From NCBI RefSeq assembly GCF_002257665.1, contig NZ_MQWB01000001.1:3731119-3795118 (forward strand): DNA of 64,000 bases. Direction: 5' to 3'. The position numbers and the translations under genes were made by a program. The notes under the pieces were generated by a model, which ran no database searches, was not told where the DNA came from, and saw only the letters and a program-made list of their open reading frames with translations. Each line of letters begins with the position of its first letter. Positions within the stretch are counted from its first letter, which is position 1. Positions 1-8,202 of this stretch are shown one piece after another. This stretch comes from Rubricoccus marinus. Lineage in GTDB: Bacteria > Bacteroidota > Rhodothermia > Rhodothermales > Rubricoccaceae.

Positions 1-184
1 CGAGCTCCTGGAACGAGCCGGGATCGAGCAAGATGTCGAGCCGCTCGCGCGCGCTCAGCTTGCCCTTCTCGTGCTGCCGCGCGATGCGGGCCTCGCCGCC
101 TCCGGCGCGGGCTTCTTCGCGGCGCCGGTCGAGGTCGGCAAAGGGGTCGAGAGGGGCGTCGGCGTCGGTCTGCGTGTCGGGCAT
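1..184 (-). CDS. Acyl-CoA carboxylase carboxyl transferase (beta) subunit, N-terminal fragment
   Basis: Only the first 61 codons lie in the window; the gene runs off the left edge. The ATG is at 184 on the minus strand. After an Asp-rich leader the protein reads KGKLSARERLDILLDPGSF, the N-terminal signature of propionyl-CoA/acetyl-CoA/methylcrotonyl-CoA carboxylase carboxyl transferase subunits, which move a carboxyl group from carboxybiotin to an acyl-CoA in the cytoplasm. The substrate cannot be decided from this fragment. A CCTCTGGCG palindrome lies upstream of the start, between this gene and the next. Confidence 0.85.
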   Translation of the reverse strand, partial: MPDTQTDADAPLDPFADLDRRREEARAGGGEARIARQHEKGKLSARERLDILLDPGSFQEL

Positions 185-260
185 CGGGGCGGCTCGGTCG
201 GAGGGGCCGGAAGCTACGCGTCCCCGCCCGGCCTCTGGCGCCAGAGGCGCGGGACCGGCC

Positions 261-1892
261 TTAGTCTCGGCGGAGGCGCGATTCGACGGCCTCGGTAAAG
301 CTCACCGCAGGCTCGCTGTAGATGTTGACCTTGTACCGGCGGAACACCTCGCGGCCGATGATCTGCGTCGCGTCCGTCCACGAGGACGAGTTGGAGAGCT
401 GCGCGAGGACGCGGGCGTAGGCGGCCGGGTCGCCGCCGAAGAGGTTTTCGGTGTACCAGTCGCGATTCTCGGCGGCCTCGCCGAGCACGGCGGCCTCGTG
501 GGCTTCCAACGGCGCGTCGGGCGCGGGCGTCGTCATGGCGTCGTGGAGCGTGGGAGCGGGAGGCGGAGCCTCTGGCGTGCCGCCCTGCGCGAACCGTTTC
601 CAGAGCGGGTCCGCGGAGGCGGGCTCGGGCGTCGCCAGAGGCGCGTCGGTGCCGAGCGTCTGGCCGCGCTGCCGCGCGAGGCGGTCGAGCAGCGTTTCCG
701 ACTCGGGCTCGGAGGCGACAGCCGGGGCAGGGGGCGCCTCTGGCGGCTCTGGCGCAGCGGGGCCGTCCAGGTCCTCTGGCTCCTCCAGGTGACGGATCGG
801 AGCATCGAGCGGGGAACCGGCGGGAGCAGCCGGGCCCGCTTCCGCGGCGTCCTTCTCCGCCGTTGCGGCCTCTGGCGCTGCGTCTTTGGGAGCCTCGTCT
901 TCTAGAGCTTCATCGGGGTCTGCCGCAGGAGGCTCGTCGGTGTGGTCCGGCTCGTCCTGGGGCGCGCCGTCGATCAGCGCGGCGAGAAAGTCCGAGGAGG
1001 AGCGTGGCGCCTCTGGCGTTTTCGCCTCTGGCGCCAGCGCCGCGTCGTCCACGACATCCGCGTCCTCGATGTCGTCGGACTCGGCCGACATCGGCGCGTC
1101 GACGGCGTGGACTTCGGCCGCCGCGTGCGCAAGCTCGGGGTCCGCTGGGATCGGGGATGTCGCCTCCGGCGCCAGAGGCGGAGAGGCGGAGGGCGGCAGC
1201 GTGCGCGTCAGGACGCCGCGTAGCGCGTCGCGGTCGACTTCGGTACGCGAGACCACCTCGCGACCCAATCCGGGGCAGCCTCTGGCGGAAAACGCTTCGG
1301 CGAGGACGAGACCGGGCACGTCGCCGTCCTGCTCCGGAATCCCACCGACGACCTCGTAGAGCGGCGCGAGAAGCGCCATCCACCCGTCCGCGTCCAGCTC
1401 GCTCGCCACGCGCCGGTCGATCCGCGCGAGAAGGTGCCCGAGCTCCTCGCGCTCGAACGTCTCCATGCCCTTTTTCTCGACATAGCGGCGCACGATCTCG
1501 GCGAGGTACGGGTACACGCCGAGCGTTTTCAGCCCGTGCAGCACCTCTGGCGCCGGAGCGGTCCCCTCCGGGATCAGCTGCTCGGGAAGCGCCTCCGACG
1601 GCATGACCAGAGTCGCCAAGAGCTCGCTGCATGTTTCGCGGACGGCAGGCTTCCAGGCATCGGCGGGGAAGCGCGCACCGGCAAGCGCCTCCTCACGCCA
1701 CGCCTCCGGCGTGCGGCTGAGCCACGGCGCGGCCTCGTCCAGGCGCGCGCCGGCCTCGCGCTCCAGCGTCTGGCGCATCGCGTGCGCGAGAAGCGGCGGG
1801 AGCTGAGCGAGGTCGGCGCGGGCGTGCGAGCGGTCCGCGGCGAGGGTCTCAAAAATCTGACGGGCGAGCGCGTCCGAGAGGGCGTCGAGCAT
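261..1892 (-). CDS. Conserved hypothetical protein, acidic/Ala-Pro-rich linker between two ordered ends
   Basis: 543 aa from the ATG at 1892; a longer in-frame start at 1979 would translate an intergenic CCTCTGGCG palindrome and is rejected. The N-terminal ~250 residues look helical and ordered. The middle (~250-480) is low-complexity, rich in Ala, Glu, Asp and Pro, and full of motif-encoded APEA, PLA and ARG triplets. The last ~60 residues are ordered again (YTENLFGGD, SSSWTDATQIIG, YKVNIYSEPAVSF). There is no signal peptide, membrane segment or catalytic motif that I recognise. The conserved-looking C-terminus suggests a Rhodothermota-specific family; function unknown. Confidence 0.7.
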   Translation of the reverse strand: MLDALSDALARQIFETLAADRSHARADLAQLPPLLAHAMRQTLEREAGARLDEAAPWLSRTPEAWREEALAGARFPADAWKPAVRETCSELLATLVMPSEALPEQLIPEGTAPAPEVLHGLKTLGVYPYLAEIVRRYVEKKGMETFEREELGHLLARIDRRVASELDADGWMALLAPLYEVVGGIPEQDGDVPGLVLAEAFSARGCPGLGREVVSRTEVDRDALRGVLTRTLPPSASPPLAPEATSPIPADPELAHAAAEVHAVDAPMSAESDDIEDADVVDDAALAPEAKTPEAPRSSSDFLAALIDGAPQDEPDHTDEPPAADPDEALEDEAPKDAAPEAATAEKDAAEAGPAAPAGSPLDAPIRHLEEPEDLDGPAAPEPPEAPPAPAVASEPESETLLDRLARQRGQTLGTDAPLATPEPASADPLWKRFAQGGTPEAPPPAPTLHDAMTTPAPDAPLEAHEAAVLGEAAENRDWYTENLFGGDPAAYARVLAQLSNSSSWTDATQIIGREVFRRYKVNIYSEPAVSFTEAVESRLRRD

Positions 1893-1912
1893 GTGTGGAG
1901 AGGGGCGGTTCG

Positions 1913-1920
1913 CGAAGCTA
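1913..1920 (-). promoter_or_regulatory. Putative -7 box TAGCTTCG
   Basis: TAGCTTCG on the minus strand, 20 nt before the ATG at 1892. It fits the TAGSTTYG pattern that recurs upstream of many genes here and resembles the Bacteroidota sigma -7 element TAnnTTTG. No convincing -33 element was seen. Confidence 0.4.
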
Positions 1921-2173
1921 GCGCGCAGGCGCTGGGAAGGGCGGGGCTGGCACAGGCCTCTGGCGCCAGAGGCGGTCAACGGCGCAGCGGCCGCGCTCGC
2001 GCCCGGGGGGCGAGGAGAATCCAGCGCCGCACGCCTCGCGTGGGGCCTAACGAGGCACGCGGAGGCGTCCGCAGCGCGTGGATCTGGAACGTTACGGTTT
2101 CAATTCAGAGGCGTGTTGTGGCCGGAGGTCCGCCTGGCCCATATCGCTGCTACCTCCGCTTGTCTGTTCCCCG

Positions 2174-5100
2174 ATGCTCCCTGCTCCAGCACCCACACTT
2201 CCACCTCGGGATGCCTCGGTGCTGGGCCCCACGTTGCCGCGCTCCGGCGCGGACGAAGCCTTTGAGCGGGTAGCATGCCTGGCGGCGCGTACCACCTCCG
2301 CGCCGGTGGCCCTCGCCGGGCTCTTGGACCGCCAGAGGCTAATCGTCCGGGGCGCGAGCGGGATGTGTGCGAGCGAGGCCGAGCCGTCCCTCGCGCAGTC
2401 GTTCTGCCGTCACGTCGCCGAGCGCAACGAGGCCGTCCGGATCGATCACGTGCGACCAGACGCCAGAGGCGGGGCCGCTTCCGATGTGGTCGCGTGCCTC
2501 GGCGTGCCCGTCCGCGCGGCCTCTGGCGAGGTGCTCGGCGCCCTCTGCGTCACGGACTCCGTGCCTCGGGACTGGACCAACGGCGACGAGGAGGCGCTGG
2601 CCTCCCTGGCCACGATGCTCACCCACGAGATGGAGCGTCGCGACGCGCTCTCGCGGCTCGCAGCCGCCGAACGCGCGCGCGACGACGACCGGGCGCTGCT
2701 GCGGGGCGGCTTCGACGCCATCGAGGACATCTTCTACGTTCTGGACACCCGCTCGCGGCTTGTCCGCTGGAACAGCCAGCTCTGCGCCGTCAGCGGGTAC
2801 ACCCCCGCCGAACTCCGGGGGGTGCTCGCCGAAAAGCTGTTCGTCCCCGAAGACCGGCCGCGCATCCACGCCGCGATGGCCGAGGCCTACCAGAATGGCC
2901 GGGCTATCGTGGAGGCCACGATCCTCTCGAAGGACGGGCGGGAAATCGCGTACGAGATCAGCGGAAGCCCGCTGCTCGACCGCACCGGCGCGCAGATCGG
3001 CCTGTGCGGCACCTGCCGCGATATCACAGAGCGGAAGCGGGCCGAGGCGTCACTCCGCCTGAGCGAGTCGCGCTTCCGCGGGCTGATCGAGGCCTCGCCG
3101 GACCTCTTCTTCCGCGTCACTGCCGACGGCCGCTATCTCGACATCGTCGCCCCCGACGACAACCTGCTGGCGAAGGAGAAGAACAGCCTCATCGGCAGCA
3201 CCCTGTTCGAGTCGCTCCCGGCGCCTCTGGCGGCCCGGATCCACAGCGTGATGAGGGCCGCGAGCGAGAGCGGCACGCCTCAGAACATGGAGTACGAGCT
3301 CACGACTCAGGACGGGACCGACCGCCTGTTCGAGGCGCGGATCGTGCCCGCGGGCAAAGACGAGGTGCAGGCCATCATCCGGGACGTGACCGACTACAGG
3401 ATCGCCGAGCGCTCCGTCCGCGAGAGCGAGGTCCGCTTCCGCTCGTTCGTTGAGGCGACCGCTCTGGTCGTGTGGCAAGCCGACGCCGAAGGCAACGTGA
3501 CCGAGCTCGGAGGTTCGTGGGCGGAGTTCACCGGTCAGACGCCAGAGGAGACCGAGGGTTGGGGCTGGACCGACGTCCTCCACCCCGAAGACGTGCCCCG
3601 CACCGTGGAGGTGTGGACCTCCAGCATCGCGCGGCGCGTGCCTCTGGCGTTGGACTACCGCGTGCGCCGCCACGACGGCGTCTACCACCGGTTTAGCGTC
3701 CGTGGCGTGCCCGTGTTCGACGGGGACGCGTTCCTGGGCTGGGTCGGCACGTGCAGCGACGTGGAGGAAAAGCTGAAGGCCGAAGAAATGAGCTCGTGGA
3801 ACAAGGCCGAGATGCTCCAGCGCGAGAGGCTGCTCACCGGCGTCGCGAGCGCGCTTACGCGCTTGCTGACGGACGACATGGACGCCGCCGTTCCGGATGC
3901 TCTGGAAGAGCTCGGGAGGGTCACCGACGCCGACCGCGTGTACGTCTTCGGGATCCACAAAGGCGTGCTCGTGGACGAGACGCTCTTTAGCCAGCACTAC
4001 GAATGGGCGCGCGAGGGCGTCGAGCCGCAGATCGACAACCCGGAGTTGCAGAACTGCCCGTTTGGGGAGGTCGGCCTCGCGCGTTGGGAGTCCGAGCTAA
4101 AGGCTGGGCGCTCCATCTCGGGGCTCGTCCGCGATCTCCCAATCGAGGAGCAGGCGGTTCTCCTCAAGCTCGGTATCGAGTCCATCCTCATCGTCCCCAT
4201 CCGGACCGCGGGCGAGGTGTGGGGCTTTCTCGGCTTCAGCGACTGCTCCCGCGCCCGGGCGTGGTCTGCCGCCGAGGAGGCCACGCTAGCTGCCGCCGCC
4301 GCCAGCCTGGGCGAGGCCATCCAGCGCCAGAGGCAGCAGGCCGAGCTCGCTAAAAACGAAAAGCGCCTCCGCCTCGCGCTTGATGCGGCCAACATGGGTT
4401 CGTGGGAGGTGGACGCGCAGACCGGCGCGGTGACGTGCTCGGCGCGCACGTATGGCCTTTTCGGACTGCCCGAAGGAGACGGAGACGACCTGGGCTTCTG
4501 GATCGGGCACGTCTTGGAAGAGGACCGGGACATGGTGGTGGAGACCATCACGGGCGCCCCGGATGCCGATGTCGGGGTGTTCGTAATGGAGTACAGAGCC
4601 CGCGTGGATGGTGCCATCCGGTGGTTCCGCAGCAACGGGCGCGTAGAACGCGACGCCAGAGGCCGGCCCACACGTACGGTGGGCACCGCGCGCGACATCA
4701 CGGACGAGAAGGTCTACGAGGAGGCGCTGATCGAGGCGAAGGAAGCCGCGGTCACCGCGCGTGAGCGTGCCGAGGAGACCGCGCGCATGAAGAGCGTCCT
4801 GCTGGCCAACATGAGCCACGAGATCCGGACGCCGCTCACCAGCATCATCGGGTTTGCGGACCTGCTGGCCAGCGAGGTCAGCGGCGATCAGCAGGAACTC
4901 GTGGAGCCGATCGTCTTCGGCGGGCGCCGTCTGATGCACACGCTCACGTCCGTGCTCGACCTCGCGCAGATGGAGGCCGGCCGCCGCCACCTCAACCTCG
5001 CGGACGTGGACGTGCAGGCGGCGGTGACCTCGGCCGGTGACCTGTTCCGCACCCAGGCCGAAGCCAAGGGGCTCCGCTTTGTGGTCGCGCCGTGCGACGC

Positions 5101-5455
5101 GCCGGCCGTGATCCGGGGAGAGGACGCGGCGCTGCACCGCATTATCGCCAACCTCGTCTCCAACGCGATCAAGTTCACCGAGTCCGGCGGCGTCACCCTC
5201 TCGACGAGCGTGGCCTCTGGCGCCGTCACCATCCGCGTTCAGGACACCGGCGTCGGCATCGGCGAAAGCTTCGTGCCGGCCCTGTTCGAGGACTTCCGGC
5301 AGGAGTCCGAGGGCGAGGCACGGCGGTTCGAGGGCAACGGCCTGGGGCTGGCGATCTCGAAGCGCCTCGCGGAGATGATGGGCGGGACGGTCACCGTCGA
5401 GAGCGAGAAAAACGTGGGCAGCACGTTTCTCGTCCAGTTCCCGCTCGCCGGGTAG
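2174..5455 (+). CDS. Multi-PAS/GAF sensor histidine kinase
   Basis: 1093 aa, apparently cytosolic (no TM segment seen). Order of domains: GAF ~27-156; PAS ~178-288 (VLDTRSRLVRWN, YTPAEL); PAS ~296-409; PAS ~419-530 (FTGQTPEE, LHPEDV); GAF ~559-716; PAS ~734-846; HisKA with phospho-acceptor His882 in NMSHEIRTPL; HATPase_c ~985-1092 with N box NLVSNAIKF, G1 DTGVGIG and G2 GNGLGLAISKRLAEMMGG. It should autophosphorylate and pass phosphate to a response regulator, but no receiver domain is attached and no regulator gene is adjacent, so it is an orphan kinase. ATG 2174 is chosen over in-frame 2078 because the GAF fold begins shortly after it; the start is uncertain. Confidence 0.93.
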   Translation: MLPAPAPTLPPRDASVLGPTLPRSGADEAFERVACLAARTTSAPVALAGLLDRQRLIVRGASGMCASEAEPSLAQSFCRHVAERNEAVRIDHVRPDARGGAASDVVACLGVPVRAASGEVLGALCVTDSVPRDWTNGDEEALASLATMLTHEMERRDALSRLAAAERARDDDRALLRGGFDAIEDIFYVLDTRSRLVRWNSQLCAVSGYTPAELRGVLAEKLFVPEDRPRIHAAMAEAYQNGRAIVEATILSKDGREIAYEISGSPLLDRTGAQIGLCGTCRDITERKRAEASLRLSESRFRGLIEASPDLFFRVTADGRYLDIVAPDDNLLAKEKNSLIGSTLFESLPAPLAARIHSVMRAASESGTPQNMEYELTTQDGTDRLFEARIVPAGKDEVQAIIRDVTDYRIAERSVRESEVRFRSFVEATALVVWQADAEGNVTELGGSWAEFTGQTPEETEGWGWTDVLHPEDVPRTVEVWTSSIARRVPLALDYRVRRHDGVYHRFSVRGVPVFDGDAFLGWVGTCSDVEEKLKAEEMSSWNKAEMLQRERLLTGVASALTRLLTDDMDAAVPDALEELGRVTDADRVYVFGIHKGVLVDETLFSQHYEWAREGVEPQIDNPELQNCPFGEVGLARWESELKAGRSISGLVRDLPIEEQAVLLKLGIESILIVPIRTAGEVWGFLGFSDCSRARAWSAAEEATLAAAAASLGEAIQRQRQQAELAKNEKRLRLALDAANMGSWEVDAQTGAVTCSARTYGLFGLPEGDGDDLGFWIGHVLEEDRDMVVETITGAPDADVGVFVMEYRARVDGAIRWFRSNGRVERDARGRPTRTVGTARDITDEKVYEEALIEAKEAAVTARERAEETARMKSVLLANMSHEIRTPLTSIIGFADLLASEVSGDQQELVEPIVFGGRRLMHTLTSVLDLAQMEAGRRHLNLADVDVQAAVTSAGDLFRTQAEAKGLRFVVAPCDAPAVIRGEDAALHRIIANLVSNAIKFTESGGVTLSTSVASGAVTIRVQDTGVGIGESFVPALFEDFRQESEGEARRFEGNGLGLAISKRLAEMMGGTVTVESEKNVGSTFLVQFPLAG

Positions 5456-5462
5456 CGTCGCG

Positions 5463-5483
5463 CCTCTGGCGCCACGCCAGAGG
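5463..5483. terminator. Bidirectional hairpin made of two motif copies
   Basis: CCTCTGGCG (5463-5471) and CGCCAGAGG (5475-5483) form a perfect 9-bp stem with a CCA loop, in the 53-bp gap between two convergent genes (stops at 5455 and 5509). There is no U-run on either side, so termination is inferred from position and structure. Confidence 0.6.
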
Positions 5484-5508
5484 CCGTACTCCGCACGTTG
5501 GCTGCGCG

Positions 5509-6609
5509 CTAGAAGTGCTTGAAGCCGTCGGCCTCCATCGGGATGACCGTGCCGTCCGGCATCCGCAGCGCGACGCCTTCCTCAGGCTCTACGATGTTGC
5601 CGACGACCGCGTACGAGTCCTTGGGCAGCACCTCCAGGGCCTCTTGCGGGGCGGTGAACATCAGCTCGTAGTCCTCGCCGCCGTAGAGCGCCCACGTCTC
5701 GGCGCGCTTGGCGAGCGCCTCGGCGGCCTGCATCGTCTGGATGTGGACCGGGAGCAACCCGGCCTCCACGACCACGCCGACGGTGCTCTGAATGGACAGG
5801 TGATGCGCCTCGCTCGCCACGCCGTCGGATACGTCGATCAGCGACGTGGGCTGGAAGCCGACCTCGCGCCAGAGGCGCACGCGGTCCAGCCGCGCCTGCG
5901 GCATGAGGTGGCGTTCCAGCGGCGTCGGGAACTGGCCGAGGTCGATGGGGGCAGCGTCGGGCGTGAGTGAGATCGTCGGCGAGCCATCGCCCGAGGTCTC
6001 GGCGGCCTCTGGCGGGGCGCCAGAGGCGAGCGTCTGCTCTTTGCCGCGGAGCAAGAGCTCCAGGCCAGCCGCTGAGGCGCCGAGGTCGCCGGTCACGCAC
6101 AGCACCTCGCCGGGCGCTGCGCCCGCGCGTGTGACGATGCGCTCGGTCTCGGCCTCACCGAGAACGGTGACGGAGACGACGAGCCGCGCGCTGGCCGAGA
6201 TGTCGCCGCCGGCCACGGTGCAGCCGTAGCGCTCGCACGCCTGCGCGATGCCGGTGTAGAGCGCCTCGGCGCCTTCCACCGAGAGGTTGTTGGGCAGGCC
6301 GAGCGCGACCGTCACGAGCGTCGGCGTGGCGTTCATGGCGCATACGTCGCTCACGCTCGCGGCGACGCACTTCCAGCCCAGCGCGCGCAGCGGCGCGAAC
6401 GTGCGGTCGAAGTGGACGCCCTCGACGAACAGGTCCGTCGTGATGACCTGCGAGCGGCCGCCTCCGAGGTCCGAGACCGCGGCATCGTCGCCGATCGGCG
6501 TGGTCAGGGACTCGGAGCGGGCGGCGTCGCCGAGCACCTCCTGCAGGCGCGCGATGAGGCCGAACTCGCCGACCTCGGAGACGGGGGTGAACACGGGGCT
6601 GTCGGACAT
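5509..6609 (-). CDS. thiL: Thiamine-monophosphate kinase
   Basis: 366 aa from the ATG at 6609 (an upstream in-frame start at 6861 would read through motif-rich spacer). ThiL phosphorylates thiamine monophosphate to the cofactor thiamine diphosphate with ATP. Family hallmarks, in order: IGDDAAV near the N-terminus, TTDLFVEGVHFD, AASVSDVCAMNATP, GGDIS, TGDLGASAAGLELLL, LIDVSDG, and ALYGGEDYELMFT. Length is slightly above the usual ~320-350, with a Pro/Ala-rich insert around residues 190-215 carrying motif-encoded residues. It is convergent with the histidine kinase and divergent from the 6870 operon. Confidence 0.93.
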   Translation of the reverse strand: MSDSPVFTPVSEVGEFGLIARLQEVLGDAARSESLTTPIGDDAAVSDLGGGRSQVITTDLFVEGVHFDRTFAPLRALGWKCVAASVSDVCAMNATPTLVTVALGLPNNLSVEGAEALYTGIAQACERYGCTVAGGDISASARLVVSVTVLGEAETERIVTRAGAAPGEVLCVTGDLGASAAGLELLLRGKEQTLASGAPPEAAETSGDGSPTISLTPDAAPIDLGQFPTPLERHLMPQARLDRVRLWREVGFQPTSLIDVSDGVASEAHHLSIQSTVGVVVEAGLLPVHIQTMQAAEALAKRAETWALYGGEDYELMFTAPQEALEVLPKDSYAVVGNIVEPEEGVALRMPDGTVIPMEADGFKHF

Positions 6610-6620
6610 AGCGGTCGGGG

Positions 6621-6829
6621 CCTCTGGCGCCAGAGGCGGCTTCTGGAGAGTGCGCCAGCCTACGGCCTCTGGCGCGGGGCGTCCGGGAGGAGCGGGCGAA
6701 AAGACCGCGCAGGGACGGTGACGCGAGGGGAGGGGTGCGGGATGTGCGCGCCTGGCGCGCGGGGACGGGGGATCGGCAGAGAAGCCTCTGGCGCCAGAGG
6801 CGAGCGCAACCCCGGAGCGGCGCCAGAGG
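6621..6829. repeat. Motif cluster in a divergent spacer
   Basis: The spacer between thiL and the 6870 operon holds two perfect CCTCTGGCGCCAGAGG palindromes (6621-6636 and 6785-6800), a single CGCCAGAGG (6821-6829) and a further copy near 6663. Since no gene ends here, palindromes are not confined to 3' ends. Confidence 0.8.
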
Positions 6830-6843
6830 CGGCCGGCTCTCCC

Positions 6844-6851
6844 TAGCTTCC
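6844..6851 (+). promoter_or_regulatory. Putative -7 box TAGCTTCC
   Basis: TAGCTTCC lies 18 nt before the ATG at 6870, at the head of a three-gene operon, and matches the recurrent TAGSTTYG pattern. Confidence 0.4.
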
Positions 6852-6869
6852 GGGCACGCACCCCGACCT

Positions 6870-7313
6870 ATGAGCCGCATCATCCATGCGGGCGACACGC
6901 CCGCCAAGCGCCGCCGCCAACTCGAACGCTCCTGCGCCGAAGCGCTGCGCACCCTCGGCGCCAAGCCCGCGCTCGCCTCTGGCGTGTGGGACCTGGAGGC
7001 CAAAGACCTCGCGGCGTTCCTCGCCATCAACCTGCGCGATATCGGCGAGACCATCGAGGGCAGCGCCCAAGCTTGGGACGACCGCAACTACTGGAAAAAG
7101 GCCGAGAAGCTGCGCGCCGACTGGCGCTGGGCGCCCCAGACCGCCGAGGCGATGGAGACGGCGCTCCTCGCCGCAGACTGGGAGGGAGCGACCGACGCCC
7201 TCGTTTCCCTGATCCCGCGCTTCGCGCACGTCAACGTCGGCAAAAAGCTGCGCGACGCCGATTGGTGGGTGGGCGCCTTCCGCGCGCTGGAGAAGCGCGC
7301 CGCGAGAGCTTGA
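6870..7313 (+). CDS. Conserved hypothetical protein (147 aa), operon head
   Basis: 147 aa, soluble, mostly helical by composition, starting MSRIIHAGDTPAKRRRQ with a basic N-terminus and Trp/aromatic-rich centre (WDLEAKDLAAFLAINLRDI, WDDRNYWKKAEKLRADW). The ATG at 6870 is preferred over 6735, which would read through spacer palindromes. Its stop TGA (7311-7313) overlaps a TTG start of the next gene, suggesting translational coupling. No family recognised; the pattern of conserved Trp and charged residues suggests a small soluble conserved family. Confidence 0.7.
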   Translation: MSRIIHAGDTPAKRRRQLERSCAEALRTLGAKPALASGVWDLEAKDLAAFLAINLRDIGETIEGSAQAWDDRNYWKKAEKLRADWRWAPQTAEAMETALLAADWEGATDALVSLIPRFAHVNVGKKLRDADWWVGAFRALEKRAARA

Positions 7314-7732
7314 GCGTCAACGCGATCCTCTTTGAGCGCGCCGTGACGTGGAGACGATGGGTGTACCTCTGCCTCGGCGTTTCTTACCTCGGTGCTGCTT
7401 GGCTCAACGCGTTTACTGAGCCTTTCCCGTGTCGGCACGTTCAATATCCATTCTTGCCTCCGCTGATCGGAGGTGTTCTACTTCTCACAGCAGCGGCACG
7501 GCCCTCAGGTGTGACGTGGCTCGGAGTGTGTGTGTGGGCAGTGTGGAATGCGTCGCAGCGGCCAATAGCTTCCATCGAGTGCATTGAGTCGATCTCCATC
7601 ATGAAGCGCAGTCCGTTTGAGAAGGCGGAGATGTTGCTTGAGGGGCATCGGGAAGACGTAGTGGTAGCGCTATTGTTTGGCCTCCTCCTGGCCGCGCTGT
7701 GGCCGCACGGGTGGCGTCTCTCCTCAGAATGA
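7310..7732 (+). CDS. Small integral membrane protein, hypothetical
   Basis: About 140 aa if translation begins at the TTG at 7310 (TTGA overlap with the preceding stop); a GTG at 7343 is the alternative. Hydrophobic segments: VYLCLGVSYLGAAWL, PPLIGGVLLLTAAA, VTWLGVCVWAVW and VVVALLFGLLLAALW, so three to four membrane passes. Base composition is visibly less GC-rich than its neighbours and it lacks the CCTCTGGCG motif, so it may be a recent acquisition or a fast-evolving gene. The stop overlaps the next ATG (ATGA). Function unknown. Confidence 0.6.
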   Translation: MSVNAILFERAVTWRRWVYLCLGVSYLGAAWLNAFTEPFPCRHVQYPFLPPLIGGVLLLTAAARPSGVTWLGVCVWAVWNASQRPIASIECIESISIMKRSPFEKAEMLLEGHREDVVVALLFGLLLAALWPHGWRLSSE

Positions 7733-8160
7733 GCATGCAGATTCGAGAGCGCGAGGGCCGGCGCGAGATCCTGGACCCCGTGCGGCGCCAGTGGGTCGCG
7801 CTCACGCCCGAGGAGGGCGTGCGCCAGCGGCTGATTGCATTGCTGTTCTCGCTCGGCTATCCCGCCGGGCTTCTGGCCGTGGAGAAAAAGGTGGAGCACC
7901 TCGGTCGCCTCTGGCGCGCCGACGTGGTCGCCTACGACCGGCGCCAGAGGCCCGTGTTGCTGGCCGAGTGCAAGGCGCCGGGGCTCGCCATCGCTCAGGC
8001 CACGTTCGACCAACTCGCGCGGTACAACGCCGTTCTCGGGGCGCGCGCGCTTGTCGCCACCAACGGCGACGCGCTGCGCACCTGCGTCCAAGACGAAGGC
8101 GGCCTCTGGCGGTGGGTGGGCGGCGTGCCGCCGTTTGCGGCTCTCGACGCGGCACCGTAA
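7729..8160 (+). CDS. Stand-alone HsdR N-terminal (PD-(D/E)xK-like) domain protein
   Basis: 143 aa from the ATG at 7729, which overlaps the previous stop by 4 nt. The fold core ADVVAYDRRQRPVLLAECKAPG gives the D...ExK nuclease signature of the type I restriction HsdR_N_2 family. There is no helicase domain and no HsdM or HsdS gene nearby, so this is not a type I restriction system. Single-domain members of this size are common in Bacteroidota relatives; their role, perhaps DNA maintenance, is unknown. The tight operon with a membrane protein and a soluble hypothetical is notable. Confidence 0.82.
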   Translation: MSMQIREREGRREILDPVRRQWVALTPEEGVRQRLIALLFSLGYPAGLLAVEKKVEHLGRLWRADVVAYDRRQRPVLLAECKAPGLAIAQATFDQLARYNAVLGARALVATNGDALRTCVQDEGGLWRWVGGVPPFAALDAAP

Positions 8161-8171
8161 GGGAGTGATGC

Positions 8172-8196
8172 GCGCCCCTACACGGTATCGGGGCGC
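8172..8196. terminator. Bidirectional hairpin between convergent genes
   Basis: GCGCCCC (8172-8178) pairs with GGGGCGC (8190-8196) around an 11-nt loop, in the 42-bp gap between stops at 8160 and 8203. A CGCCAGAGG copy follows directly. Confidence 0.5.
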
Positions 8197-8202
8197 CAGA
8201 GG

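Noticed and set aside
7729-8160. Type I restriction-modification system
   Set aside because: Only an HsdR N-terminal-type domain is present; no helicase, HsdM or HsdS gene lies in the window.
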